Part shown: in pieces, positions 32,336 through 43,686 of the stretch
Numbering within the stretch: the first letter of the stretch is position 1
Layout of the letters: every line of letters begins with the position of its first letter
Made by a program: the position numbers and the translations under genes
DNA from: Leptothrix sp. (in: b-proteobacteria)
GTDB taxonomy: Bacteria > Pseudomonadota > Gammaproteobacteria > Burkholderiales > Burkholderiaceae_C
Direction: 5' to 3'
Assembly (NCBI GenBank): GCA_013822685.1
Contig: PNKV01000002.1
Location: 1-64,000 of the forward strand
DNA: 64,000 nt
Notes under the pieces: model-generated
Told to the model about the DNA's origin: nothing
The model's input: only the letters and a program-made list of their open reading frames with translations
Databases searched by the model: none

Positions 32336-33736
32336 ATGCCTGATTCCCGATTGGATCCTGTCGTTGGCCAGACTGCCCAGCCCCGACGCGTGCTGCGCGG
32401 TGATTTGCTGGACTTCACCGCCGATCCTGGCTTTGCATTGCCGGCCGAGTCACCAGGCGTTCGCTGGCGCCCGGACCACGTGCTCTTGATCGAGGGCGAG
32501 CGGATCACGGCGATTCAGCCGGCCACTGATCCCCTGCCGCTGGACTGGGCCGATGTGCCCGTGACCGACCACCGCGGCCAGTTGATCATGCCGGGCTTCA
32601 TCGACACGCATGTTCACTGCCCGCAGTTGGACGTGATCGCCAGCTATGGTGCTGAACTGCTCGATTGGCTCAACACCTACACCTTCCCGGCCGAGCGGCG
32701 CTACATCGACCCGGCCGTGGCCCACGAAGGCGCCGAGCGCTTCCTGCACGCCTTGTGGGCCCATGGCACCACCAGCGCGGTCGTGTTTCCCACCGTGCAC
32801 AAGGTCAGCGTGGAGGCCCTGTTTGACCAGGCCAAAGCCCACCACATGCGCCTCATCACTGGCAAGGTCCTGATGGACCGCCATGCGCCCGAGGGCCTGC
32901 TCGATGACGTGGACCAGGCCGAGAAAGACTGCGTCGACCTGATCGATCGCTTCCACGGCCAGGACCGGCAGGCCTTTGCCGTGACCGTGCGCTTTGCCCC
33001 CACCAGCACACCCGAGCAGCTGACCATGGCTGGCCGGCTGTGCCAGGCCTATGCCGGCACCTACATGCAGACGCACGTGGCCGAGAACCGCGACGAGGTG
33101 AAGTGGGTGGCCAGCCTTTTCCCCACCGCCCGCAGCTACCTGGATGTGTACGACCGCGAAGGCCTGGTTGGCCCGCGCGCGGTGCTGGCCCACGGCATCT
33201 GGCTGGACGCCAATGACCGTGCGGTGCTGAAGGCGCATGGCGCGCAGATCGCGCACAGCCCCTCATCCAACCTGTTCCTGGGCAGTGGCTTGTTCAACTG
33301 GCAGGAGGCCGAGCGCGAGGGCGTGCACGTCAGCCTGGCCAGTGATGTGGGCGGCGGCACCAGCCTGTCCATGCTGCGCAACATCGCCGATGCCTACAAG
33401 ATCCAGGCCTTGCAAGGCGTGCGCCTGTCGGCCTGGAAGGCGCTTTACACCTGCACGCTGGGCGCTGCCAGCCACCTGGGCCTGGCTGATGAGATTGGGC
33501 GCCTGGAGCCCGGCTGCATGGCCGATGTGGTGGTCTGGAACGTGGCGCATGGGCCCGTGCCAGAACACCGCGATTTCATCGCGCAAGGCAGGCTGGCCCG
33601 CGTTTTGCACGAGCATTTGCACGAGCGTATCTTTGCCTGGGTGACCATGGGCGATGAGCGCAATCTGGTCAGCACCTATGTGGCAGGCCAATGCGTTCAC
33701 CACGCCCCTTCAGCCTCCCGGGCCACCGTTCAATAA
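32336..33736 (+). CDS. guaD: Guanine deaminase
   Basis: GQLIMPGFIDTHVHCPQLDVIASYGAELLDWLNTYTFPAERRY, TYMQTHVAENRDEVKWV, ASDVGGGTSLSML. Confidence 0.97.
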   Translation: MPDSRLDPVVGQTAQPRRVLRGDLLDFTADPGFALPAESPGVRWRPDHVLLIEGERITAIQPATDPLPLDWADVPVTDHRGQLIMPGFIDTHVHCPQLDVIASYGAELLDWLNTYTFPAERRYIDPAVAHEGAERFLHALWAHGTTSAVVFPTVHKVSVEALFDQAKAHHMRLITGKVLMDRHAPEGLLDDVDQAEKDCVDLIDRFHGQDRQAFAVTVRFAPTSTPEQLTMAGRLCQAYAGTYMQTHVAENRDEVKWVASLFPTARSYLDVYDREGLVGPRAVLAHGIWLDANDRAVLKAHGAQIAHSPSSNLFLGSGLFNWQEAEREGVHVSLASDVGGGTSLSMLRNIADAYKIQALQGVRLSAWKALYTCTLGAASHLGLADEIGRLEPGCMADVVVWNVAHGPVPEHRDFIAQGRLARVLHEHLHERIFAWVTMGDERNLVSTYVAGQCVHHAPSASRATVQ

Positions 33737-33754
33737 CGCGCTCAGGCGCTTTTT

Positions 33755-35266
33755 ATGTCGTACCGCCTAGAACTCAAGAACATCACCAAGCAGTACCCTG
33801 CGGTGCGGGCCAATGACGATGTCAGCCTGCATGTGCTCCCCGGCGAGATCCACGCCGTGCTGGGCGAAAACGGCGCAGGCAAATCCACCTTGATGAAGAT
33901 CATCTTCGGCGCGGTCAAGCCCGATGCCGGTGAGATTCACTTCAATGGCGCCCTGGTTCAGGTGCGTTCACCGCAAGAGGCCCGTGCGCTGGGCATCGGC
34001 ATGGTGTTCCAGCACTTTTCGCTGTTCGACACGCTCACCGCTGCCGAAAACGTGTGGCTGGGCCTGGACAAGAAGTGGACCTTGCCCGAGGTCGTTGAGC
34101 GCATCCAGGCCGTGTCGGCCGACTACGGGCTGGAAGTCGACCCCTGGCGCCCGGTGCACACGCTGAGCGTGGGCGAGCGTCAACGGGTCGAGATCGTGCG
34201 CGCCTTGCTCACGAACCCGCAGCTGTTGATCCTGGACGAGCCCACGTCGGTGCTCACACCGCAAGCCGTCGAAAAACTCTTCGTGACCTTGCGCCAATTG
34301 GCCGAGCGCGGTTGCTCCATCCTTTACATCAGCCACAAACTGGACGAGATCCGCGCGCTGTGCCACCGCTGCACCGTGTTGCGTGGAGGCAAGGTCACCG
34401 GCGAGGTCGATCCACGCCAGGAGACCAACGCCAGCTTGTCTCGCCTGATGATCGGCTCCGAGCCGCCGCAGCTCAAGCGCGTGGCGCCGGTGTTGGGGGC
34501 CACGGCCCTGGTGGTCAAGAACCTGAACCTCGCCAAGCAAGATCCGTTTGGTGTGAGCCTGCAAGGCATCTGCCTGCAGGTGCAAGCTGGCGAGATCGTC
34601 GGCATCGCGGGGGTTTCGGGCAATGGGCAGCAAGCCCTGATGGCCGCCCTGAGTGGCGAAGATCCGCGCACCACGCCTGGCATGGTTACCCTGTTTGGCC
34701 AGGATATCAGCCGCGCCTCGCCGCGCGAGCGCCGGCAATTGGGCCTGCACAGCGTGCCCGAAGAACGCCTGGGGCGCGGCGCCGTGCCCGTCATGTCGCT
34801 GGCCCAGAACACCTTGCTGACCCGCACCAATGCCGTGGGCCGAGGAGGGTGGTTGCGGCTTCAAGGCACGCACGGCATGGCGTCTGAGCTGATTGAGCGC
34901 TTCAAGGTCAAGGCCGGTGGCTCGGGCGCAATGGCCAAGAGCCTGTCGGGCGGCAACCTGCAGAAGTTCATCATGGGCCGCGAGATCGATGCTTCACCCA
35001 AGTTGTTGCTGGTGTCCCAACCAACCTGGGGCGTGGACGTGGGCGCAGCCGCGCAGATCCGGGGTGAGTTGTTGAAACTGCGCGATGCCGGTTGCGCCGT
35101 GCTCGTGGTCAGCGAGGAGTTGGACGAATTGTTTGAAGTGAGTGACCGCCTGATGGTGATGGCCCAAGGGCGCTTGTCGCCCAGCATTGACGCTGGCCAG
35201 GCCACGGTCGAGCAGATCGGCATCTGGATGAGCGGACTGTGGGAGGGCAGCCATGTTCAAGCTTGA
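33755..35266 (+). CDS. BMP-type (purine/nucleoside) ABC importer, tandem ATPase
   Basis: Two ABC modules; GENGAGKSTLMKIIFG; NLQKFIMGREIDASPKLLLVSQPTWGVDVGAA. Confidence 0.94.
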   Translation: MSYRLELKNITKQYPAVRANDDVSLHVLPGEIHAVLGENGAGKSTLMKIIFGAVKPDAGEIHFNGALVQVRSPQEARALGIGMVFQHFSLFDTLTAAENVWLGLDKKWTLPEVVERIQAVSADYGLEVDPWRPVHTLSVGERQRVEIVRALLTNPQLLILDEPTSVLTPQAVEKLFVTLRQLAERGCSILYISHKLDEIRALCHRCTVLRGGKVTGEVDPRQETNASLSRLMIGSEPPQLKRVAPVLGATALVVKNLNLAKQDPFGVSLQGICLQVQAGEIVGIAGVSGNGQQALMAALSGEDPRTTPGMVTLFGQDISRASPRERRQLGLHSVPEERLGRGAVPVMSLAQNTLLTRTNAVGRGGWLRLQGTHGMASELIERFKVKAGGSGAMAKSLSGGNLQKFIMGREIDASPKLLLVSQPTWGVDVGAAAQIRGELLKLRDAGCAVLVVSEELDELFEVSDRLMVMAQGRLSPSIDAGQATVEQIGIWMSGLWEGSHVQA

Positions 35267-36311
35267 AGCCCGCGCCCAGCCGTCCAAACTGCTGATGGTA
35301 GGGTCGCCCGTCATCGCTTTGCTGATCACCGTGTTGGTAGGCTCACTCCTGTTCGTGGTCCTGGGCAAGAACCCGGTCGACGGCTTGCGCATGTTTTTCT
35401 ACGAGCCAATCAAAAATGTGTATTCGCTCACCGAGCTGACCATCAAGGCCACGCCGCTGGTGCTGATCGCCCTGGGCTTGGCTGTGTGCTTTCGCGCCAA
35501 CTTGTGGAACATCGGCGCAGAAGGCCAGTTCGTGCTGGGCGCCATTTGCGGTGGGTGGGTGGCCATGCAGGCCACGCCCGACACCGGCCGCTGGATCGTG
35601 GTTGGCGTGCTGCTGGCGGGTTTACTGGGCGGCATGGCGTGGGCCGCGATCGTGGCCTTGCTGCGCGACCGGTTCAACGCCAGCGAGATCCTGGTTAGCC
35701 TGATGCTGGTGTACGTGGCCGAGATGCTGTTGAGTTACCTGGTCTATGGCCCCTGGAAAGACCCGCAGGGCTACAACTTTCCGCAGACCATCACCTTCCT
35801 CGACCCGGCGCGCATCCCCAAGATCATCAGTGGTTTTCGCATGAACATTGGCGTCTACATTGCCTTGGCGGCGGTGGCGGCGTTCACCATCTTTCTGGCA
35901 CGCACCTACGCGGGTTTTCAGTTGCAAGTGGGTGGCCTGGCTCCGGCGGCCGCACGCTACGCAGGCTTCTCGTCGCGCAAGGCGCTGTGGACGGGCTTGC
36001 TGATGTCGGGTGGCATGGCAGGCCTGGCGGGGGCGCTGGAGGCGGCCGGCCCACAAGGGCAGCTCACGCCTTTCGTGCCCATGGGCTACGGTTTTGCCGC
36101 CATCATCGTGGCCTTCGTGGGGCGGCTCAACCCGGTCGGCATCGTGTTTTCGGCCCTGCTGATGAGCATGTTCTACATCGGCGGTGAACTGGCCCAATCG
36201 CGCCTGGGCTTGCCCAAAGCACTCACTGGCGTCTTCCAGGGCTTGTTGCTGTTCTGCCTGCTGGCCTGCGACACCTTCATCCATCAACGCTTGCGCTGGG
36301 TTTCCAAATGA
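35253..36311 (+). CDS. BMP-type ABC importer permease 1
   Basis: Multi-TM; LVLIALGLAVCFRANLWNIGAEGQFVLGAI; GYGFAAIIVAFVGRLNP. Confidence 0.94.
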   Translation: MFKLEARAQPSKLLMVGSPVIALLITVLVGSLLFVVLGKNPVDGLRMFFYEPIKNVYSLTELTIKATPLVLIALGLAVCFRANLWNIGAEGQFVLGAICGGWVAMQATPDTGRWIVVGVLLAGLLGGMAWAAIVALLRDRFNASEILVSLMLVYVAEMLLSYLVYGPWKDPQGYNFPQTITFLDPARIPKIISGFRMNIGVYIALAAVAAFTIFLARTYAGFQLQVGGLAPAAARYAGFSSRKALWTGLLMSGGMAGLAGALEAAGPQGQLTPFVPMGYGFAAIIVAFVGRLNPVGIVFSALLMSMFYIGGELAQSRLGLPKALTGVFQGLLLFCLLACDTFIHQRLRWVSK

Positions 36312-37243
36312 GCGTCTTCACCGCCGATTCGCTGGCCTTGTTGCTGGCCGCCACGCTGAACGCGGGCACCGTGCTGGGGCTGGCCGCCATGGGCTTGCTG
36401 ATCAACGAACGCTCAGGCGTGGTCAACCTTGGGGCCGAAGGCCTGATGCTGGTGGCCGCCATTGCTGGCTTTGCCACCGGTGTGAACACCGGCAGCGATA
36501 CCCTGGCCTTCATGGCCGGGGCAGCGGCCGGAGCCATGCTGGCCGCCGTGTTCGGCGTGCTGGTGATCTGGCTCAACACCAACCAGTACGCCACCGGTTT
36601 GGCGCTCAGCTTGTTCGGGGCAGGCCTGTCGGCGTTTGCCGGCATCCGCTACACGCAAGAGAAGCTGCCCGAGCGGCCCAACTTCGCCATCCCCTACCTG
36701 TCGGACATCCCTTTTGTCGGCCCCGCCTTGTTCAAACAGCATCCGCTGGTGTACCTGGCCATTGCCTTCACGGCAGCCCTGGCCTTGTTCCTGTACAGAT
36801 CGCGGGCCGGCCTGATTTTGCGGGCCGTGGGCGAGTCGCCAGAATCTGCGCATGCCTTGGGCTACCCCGTGCGCCGCATCCGCCTGATGGCGGTGATGGG
36901 CGGCGGCGCGCTGTGCGGCTTGGCGGGCGCCTACCTGTCGGTGGTCTACACGCCTTTGTGGGTTGAAGGCATGGTGGCGGGCAAGGGCTGGATCGCCCTG
37001 GCGCTGACCACCTTCGCCACCTGGCGCCCGGCCCGCGTCTTGCTGGGGGCTTACCTGTTCGGTGGCGTGACCATGTTGCAGTTCCAGTTGCAAGGGCAGG
37101 GCATCCAGATCCCCAGCCAGTTGCTGACGATGCTGCCTTACCTGGCCACCATCGTGGTGCTGGTGCTGATCTCTCGCAATCCGACGTGGATTCGCGTCAA
37201 CATGCCGGCGTCATTGGGCAAGCCCTTCCATCCCGGCAGCTGA
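36308..37243 (+). CDS. BMP-type ABC importer permease 2
   Basis: AATLNAGTVLGLAAMGLLINERSGVVNLGAEGLMLVAAI; ATGA overlap with permease 1. Confidence 0.94.
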   Translation: MSVFTADSLALLLAATLNAGTVLGLAAMGLLINERSGVVNLGAEGLMLVAAIAGFATGVNTGSDTLAFMAGAAAGAMLAAVFGVLVIWLNTNQYATGLALSLFGAGLSAFAGIRYTQEKLPERPNFAIPYLSDIPFVGPALFKQHPLVYLAIAFTAALALFLYRSRAGLILRAVGESPESAHALGYPVRRIRLMAVMGGGALCGLAGAYLSVVYTPLWVEGMVAGKGWIALALTTFATWRPARVLLGAYLFGGVTMLQFQLQGQGIQIPSQLLTMLPYLATIVVLVLISRNPTWIRVNMPASLGKPFHPGS

Positions 37244-37308
37244 CGAGGCATCATCGCCCCTGGCTGCCGGTTCCATCTTTGTTTTGATTTTTCCACCCTG
37301 GAGATGAC

Positions 37309-38487
37309 ATGACTCGACCATTGACCAAACGTTCTTTGTTGAAGATGGCCGGCTGGGCCGGCGTGGCCGCCACCGCTGCCCTGGTGGGTTGCGGCAAGAA
37401 GGATGAAGCAGCGCCCGATGCAGCTTCTGCCGCGTCCATCCCGGATTCGACCGCATCGGTGGCAGCCGCCGCGCCTGCCGGCCCCTTGAGCATCGCCTTC
37501 GCCTATGTGGGCCCGGTGGGTGACGCCGGCTGGACCTACGCCCACGACCAGGGCCGCCTGGCGGTCGAGAAGGAATTCGGCGACAAGGTCAAGACGACCT
37601 TCGTTGAGAAAGTGCCCGAAGGCCCGGATGCAGAGCGCGTGATCCGCGACATGGTCGGCCAAGGCAACAAGCTGATTTTCGGCACCACCTTTGGCTACAT
37701 GGAGCCCATGCTCAAGGTGGCGGCCGATCACAAGGACGTCAAGTTCGAGCATGGCACCGGCTACAAGACGGCCGAGAACATGCGCACCTACGACTCGCGC
37801 ACCTATGAAGGCGCCTACATGGCGGGCGTGATCGCGGGTGGCATGACCAAGTCGAACACCCTGGGTGTGGTCGGCTCCATCCCCATCCCCGAAGTCATCC
37901 GCAACATCAATGCCTTCACTCTGGGCGCGCAAAGCGTGAACCCCAAGGTCAAGACCAAGGTCGTCTGGATCAACAACTGGTTCGATCCTCCGAAGGAAAC
38001 CGAAGGCGCGCAAAGCCTGCTCAACCAGGGCGCGGATGTGCTGTTCCAGAACACCGACTCCAGCGCGGTGCTGCAAACAGCCGAGAAAGCCGGCAAGTAC
38101 GCCTTTGGCTGGGACTCGGACATGAGCAAGTTCGGCCCCAAGGCCCACCTGGGCTCGGCCATCATCAACTGGGCGCCGTACTACATCAAGGCCACCAAGG
38201 ATGCACTGGAAGGCACCTGGACGACCGGCGGCGTGTGGTGGGGCGTGAAGGAGGGCGCCATTGACCTGGTGTCCGTGTCTGACGCGGTGCCCGCTGACCT
38301 GAAGGCCAAGGTGGACACCATCAAGGCCGGCTTGAAGGATGGCAGCTTCGTCATCTGGAAGGGACCGATCGTGGGCCAGGATGGCAAGGAAGTGCTGGCC
38401 AAGGATGCCGTGGCCGATGACAAGTTCTTGGGCGGTATCAAGTTCTACGTCAAGGGCGTGGAAGGCTCCGTGCCATCCAGCAACTGA
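37309..38487 (+). CDS. BMP family purine-binding lipoprotein (ABC substrate-binding protein)
   Basis: Exported N-terminus ending AALVGCG; SIAFAYVGPVGDAGWTYAHDQGRLAVE; NTDSSAVLQTAEKAGKYAFGWDSDMSKFGP. Confidence 0.94.
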   Translation: MTRPLTKRSLLKMAGWAGVAATAALVGCGKKDEAAPDAASAASIPDSTASVAAAAPAGPLSIAFAYVGPVGDAGWTYAHDQGRLAVEKEFGDKVKTTFVEKVPEGPDAERVIRDMVGQGNKLIFGTTFGYMEPMLKVAADHKDVKFEHGTGYKTAENMRTYDSRTYEGAYMAGVIAGGMTKSNTLGVVGSIPIPEVIRNINAFTLGAQSVNPKVKTKVVWINNWFDPPKETEGAQSLLNQGADVLFQNTDSSAVLQTAEKAGKYAFGWDSDMSKFGPKAHLGSAIINWAPYYIKATKDALEGTWTTGGVWWGVKEGAIDLVSVSDAVPADLKAKVDTIKAGLKDGSFVIWKGPIVGQDGKEVLAKDAVADDKFLGGIKFYVKGVEGSVPSSN

Positions 38488-38511
38488 GCGTTTTTTCCAA
38501 GAAGTGATTGA

Positions 38512-39555
<1,044 letters not shown>

Positions 39556-39563
39556 GCCTTCAA

Positions 39564-40316
39564 TCAAAGCGTGAGCTTGCTGGGGCGCTGGGGCACGAAC
39601 TGCACCGAGGACAGCAGCGCCAGCACCAGCGCCAAGGGCACGGTGGAGCCATACCCCACGTGCTTGAAGCCCAGCGCGCCCACCACGCTGCCCACAGTGA
39701 ATGAGCCGGTCAAGGCCAGCAGGATGCGCAGCTTTCTTGTGTTGGCCTGCACCTTGCCCAACACGGGGTGGGGCGACGGGCCGTTCCAGTAAAGCAGCTT
39801 GCCCAGCTCGATCCCGATGTCGGTGACCAAGCCGGTGACATGCGTGGTGCGGATCTCGGCATTCGACACCTTGGTCACCATGGCGTTCTGCAGCCCCATC
39901 ACGAAGCACAGCAGAGCGATGGTCAAGGACACCTCCAGCGTCATGGACAGGCTGAGCCGCTCACCCATCAAGCCAAAGATCAGCAACAAGCCCGCCTCGA
40001 TCATCAAGGGCAGGGCGTATTCACTGCGGCTACCGCGCCTGCGCGACCAGTTGATGAGGATGGCCGAAGTGGCCGCGCCCAGCAAAAAGGCCACCAGGGC
40101 CTCCAGGCCCGCGATGACCAGGTCCAGCTGGCCCAATGCCAGGTGATCGGCCATACCCGAAACCACGCCGGTCATGTGCGAGGTGTATTGCCCAACGGCC
40201 AGAAACCCCCCGGCGTTGATGGCGCCCGCCACAAAAGCCAATGAAACGCCCAGGTGAAGGTTGCTCTGCGGCGTGCGTTCCGGCGCGGTGAGGCCTTGCA
40301 AATACTTGATCGGCAT
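39564..40316 (-). CDS. YoaK/DUF1275 family membrane protein
   Basis: FVAGAINAGGFLAVGQYTSHMTGVVSGMADHLALG; LQNAMVTKVSNAEIRTTHVTGLVTDIGIELG. Confidence 0.92.
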   Translation of the reverse strand: MPIKYLQGLTAPERTPQSNLHLGVSLAFVAGAINAGGFLAVGQYTSHMTGVVSGMADHLALGQLDLVIAGLEALVAFLLGAATSAILINWSRRRGSRSEYALPLMIEAGLLLIFGLMGERLSLSMTLEVSLTIALLCFVMGLQNAMVTKVSNAEIRTTHVTGLVTDIGIELGKLLYWNGPSPHPVLGKVQANTRKLRILLALTGSFTVGSVVGALGFKHVGYGSTVPLALVLALLSSVQFVPQRPSKLTL

Positions 40317-40382
40317 GACAGAGGGCAGGGCATTCTAATTAGGTTCTAATGATCCTTCAGTTTTTGAGCAAAACGGAGTGTC

Positions 40383-43001
40383 ATGGCGATCAATTCAGCG
40401 GTCTCGTCGGTGCCGGCCTGGCGCTGGGCCCTCAAGCAGACCTGGCGCGACATGCGCTCGGGCAGCCTCAGGCTGTTGCTGGTGGCGGTTGTGTTGGCCG
40501 TGACAGCCTTGTCGGCCGTGGGTTTTTTCGCCGACCGCATTGAGCAAGGCCTGGTGCGCGACGCTGCCCAATTGCTGGCCGCTGACGCGCTGGTGGTGGC
40601 CGACCAACCGATGCCGGCGGCGCTGTCGGCCCAAGCGCAAAAGCTAGGCTTGAGGCAAGCCAACACCGCAGCCTTTCCCAGCATGGCCCGTGCGCCGGAC
40701 GAGCGCGGTGGCGATAGCAAGCTCGTGGCCTTGAAGGCCGTCAGCGAGTCTTACCCCTTGCGTGGCCAGATCACCTTGGGTCGCTTGCTGGCCGATGGCT
40801 CGGTGGAGCCCGCAGGCAAAGCCCCTGTGGGCGGCCCTCCAGCCGGCCAGGCCTGGGTGGACGCCTCCTTGCTGCCCGTGCTGAACCTGCGGGTGGGGGA
40901 CCGGCTCTGGTTGGGCGATGTGTCTTTCCTCATCGCATCGGTCATTGCCATCGAGCCTGACCGGGGCGCTGGCTTCATGAGCTTTTCACCGCGCGTGATG
41001 ATCCGCCAATCCGACCTGGCCGCCACGCAGTTGGTGCAGCCCGCCAGCCGGGTCACTTACCGACTGTTGGTCGCTGGCCCTGCGCGTGCGGGCGACGCCG
41101 GCGCAGCGCCCAACGCGGGCAAGCAGGGCACGAACGCTGCCTTCACCAAGGCGATTCAAACCTTCGTGGCAACGGCCGAGGAGCAATCCAAAACCACACG
41201 CGGTTTGCGCGTTGAGACGCTGGAGCAGGGGCGCCCCGAAATGCGCGCCACCCTTGACCGGGCGGGTCTGTTCCTGCGCCTGGTGGCGCTGCTGGCAGCT
41301 TTGCTGTCTGCCGTGGCGGTGGCCCTGGTCTCTCGCGACTTTGCCCAGCGCCGCCTGGACGATTGCGCCATGCTGCGCGTGCTGGGCGTGCCGCAGAACC
41401 AGATGGCGCTGACTTACGGGCTGCAGTTCCTGATCGTGGGGCTGGTGGCCAGCGGCTTGGGTCTGGCCTTGGGCTGGGGCTTTCACCAGGTGTTCGTGGC
41501 CCTGCTGTCCGAGCTGGTGCCGGTGGCCTTGCCCGCGCCCAGCATCTGGCCTGTGGTGCTGGGGCTGGGCGTGGGTGTAGTGCTCACCTTGGGCTTTGGG
41601 CTGCCCCCGGTGCTGCAGTTGGCCCGCGTGCCGCCACTGCGTGTGCTGCGCCGCGATGTCGGCGAGCTCAAGGGGGCGTCGATGTTGGCCGTGGGCTTGG
41701 GTGGGGTGGCGTTGCTGGCCTTGTTGATGATGGTGGCGCGTGACGTCAAGCTGGGCGCGATCGCCCTGGGCGGTGTCGCCGTGGCCGTGCTCGCTTTCGC
41801 GGCCCTCGGCGCCCTGGCGGTGTTCGTCCTTCAGCGCGTGCTGAACAAGCTCAGCGGCGTGGCTCCCCCTTGGCTGGTGCTGGCCACCCGGCAACTCACC
41901 GCCCAACCCGGCCAGACAGTGGTGCAGGTCTGCGCTTTGTCCATCGGCTTGCTGGCCTTGGTGCTGCTGGTGTTGCTGCGCACCGACCTGATCGCCAGCT
42001 GGCGGGCGGCCACGCCCGTTGACTCGCCCAATCGCTTTGTCATCAACATCCAGCCCGACCAGACCGAAGCTTTCAAGGCGCAGCTGCAGAAAGCTGGCGT
42101 CAAGCAATTCGATTGGTATCCCATGATCCGCGGCCGCCTGGTGGCCATCAACGGGAAGACCGTCAAGCCTGAAGACTACGCCGACGACCGGGCCCAGCGC
42201 CTGGCCGATCGGGAGTTCAACCTCAGCTACGCGGCCCAACAGCCCGCCTACAACCCGGTGGTGGCTGGCCGCTACCTGCCAAACGAAAAAGGCGCCTTGA
42301 GCGTTGAAGCAGGCCTGGCCAAAACCCTGGGGCTGAACCTGAACGATCAACTCACCTTTGACATCGGCGGCGTTCAGCATCAGGCCCGCATCACCAGCCT
42401 GCGCAAAGTGGACTGGGCTTCCATGCGCGTCAATTTCTTCGTGATGGCGCCCATGGCCGCGATGCCCGAGTGGCCCGCCACCTTCATCACCTCGTTCCGG
42501 GCGCCGCCGGATGGCAAGCTGGACCGCGTCCTGGTGCAGTCCTTCCCCAACGTCACTGTGGTGGACGTGTCGGCCACGCTGGCGCAAATCAACCGGATCA
42601 TGGACCAGGTCATCGCGGCGGTGGAATTCCTGTTCGCCTTCACTTTGGCGGCAGGCTTGATCGTACTGATGGCCGGCCTGCTGACCTCGCGTGAGCGCCG
42701 CGCTAAGGACTGGGCCGTGCTCAAGGCTTTGGGAGCCTCTCAGCACATGCTGGCCAAGGTGCAGCGTGTGGAGCTCTTGGGCGTGGGTGCGCTGGCAGGG
42801 GCGTTGGCCTCCAGCGCGGCGCTATGCGTCGGCTGGGCTTTGGCCCGCTGGGTGTTTGAATTTGATTGGAGCGCTCCGCTGTGGTGGCCCGTGATGGGCG
42901 CAGCGGTGGGGGCCGTGTTGGCCGCACTGGCAGGCTGGTGGAGCCTGCGCGGGGTGCTGGAGCAACCCGTCGTCAATACCTTGCGACGGGCAGCCCAGTG
43001 A
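40383..43001 (+). CDS. FtsX-like ABC transporter permease (YbbP family)
   Basis: Multi-TM, ALVSRDFAQRRLDDCAMLRVLGVPQNQM, SRERRAKDWAVLKALGASQHMLAKVQRVELLGVGALAG. Confidence 0.93.
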   Translation: MAINSAVSSVPAWRWALKQTWRDMRSGSLRLLLVAVVLAVTALSAVGFFADRIEQGLVRDAAQLLAADALVVADQPMPAALSAQAQKLGLRQANTAAFPSMARAPDERGGDSKLVALKAVSESYPLRGQITLGRLLADGSVEPAGKAPVGGPPAGQAWVDASLLPVLNLRVGDRLWLGDVSFLIASVIAIEPDRGAGFMSFSPRVMIRQSDLAATQLVQPASRVTYRLLVAGPARAGDAGAAPNAGKQGTNAAFTKAIQTFVATAEEQSKTTRGLRVETLEQGRPEMRATLDRAGLFLRLVALLAALLSAVAVALVSRDFAQRRLDDCAMLRVLGVPQNQMALTYGLQFLIVGLVASGLGLALGWGFHQVFVALLSELVPVALPAPSIWPVVLGLGVGVVLTLGFGLPPVLQLARVPPLRVLRRDVGELKGASMLAVGLGGVALLALLMMVARDVKLGAIALGGVAVAVLAFAALGALAVFVLQRVLNKLSGVAPPWLVLATRQLTAQPGQTVVQVCALSIGLLALVLLVLLRTDLIASWRAATPVDSPNRFVINIQPDQTEAFKAQLQKAGVKQFDWYPMIRGRLVAINGKTVKPEDYADDRAQRLADREFNLSYAAQQPAYNPVVAGRYLPNEKGALSVEAGLAKTLGLNLNDQLTFDIGGVQHQARITSLRKVDWASMRVNFFVMAPMAAMPEWPATFITSFRAPPDGKLDRVLVQSFPNVTVVDVSATLAQINRIMDQVIAAVEFLFAFTLAAGLIVLMAGLLTSRERRAKDWAVLKALGASQHMLAKVQRVELLGVGALAGALASSAALCVGWALARWVFEFDWSAPLWWPVMGAAVGAVLAALAGWWSLRGVLEQPVVNTLRRAAQ

Positions 43002-43007
43002 ACGGCA

Positions 43008-43586
43008 TCAGGGCGTCAGGTTGCTGATCAGGCCCATCTCGGAGCTGCTCATCAGCGACTCGATGTCCATCAAGATCAGCAAGCGCTCGTTGATGTTGGC
43101 AATGCCGGTGATGTAGGTCGTGTCCACCATCGAGGCGCTCATTTCGGGGGCGGGCTTGATCATCTGCTCGGCCAGCTGGATCACGTCGCTGACGGAATCC
43201 ACCACAGCGCCCACCACGCGGCCACGCACGTTCAGCACGATCACCACGGTGAAGTCGTTGATATCGCCTTCGCCCTGGGCGTTCACGCAGTTGAACTTCA
43301 CGCGCAGGTCGACGATGGGCACGATCACGCCACGCAGGTTCACCACGCCTTTGAGGTAAGACGGGGCGTTGGCAATCTTGGTGGGCGGCTCGTAAGAGCG
43401 GATCTCTTGAACCTTCAGGATGTCGATGCCGTATTCCTCGGTGCCCAGGCGGAACGTGAGGAATTCACGGCCAGATACCGCATGCTGAATTTGACGGGCT
43501 GGATTGCCCCGGCTGGACAAACTGCCGGGCGCGCCGGGCCGTACCGCGGATGCTGGCTTGGGGGCGGCTACTTGAAGGGCTTCCAT
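43008..43586 (-). CDS. cheW: Chemotaxis coupling protein CheW
   Basis: [55 protein letters not shown]. Confidence 0.96.
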   Translation of the reverse strand: MEALQVAAPKPASAVRPGAPGSLSSRGNPARQIQHAVSGREFLTFRLGTEEYGIDILKVQEIRSYEPPTKIANAPSYLKGVVNLRGVIVPIVDLRVKFNCVNAQGEGDINDFTVVIVLNVRGRVVGAVVDSVSDVIQLAEQMIKPAPEMSASMVDTTYITGIANINERLLILMDIESLMSSSEMGLISNLTP

Positions 43587-43686
43587 ACACGTCCTCGAAT
43601 CGATAAAAATGGTCTCCCAGGGATGTCGGTTGTTGGCCGGGAAACTTGAGGCCGGTCGTGGGCCTGCCAGTTGCTCATGCAGTTTG

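Noticed and set aside
40986-42746. 586-aa minus-strand ORF opposite the FtsX-like permease
   Set aside because: H/Q-rich shadow translation without recognisable domain.
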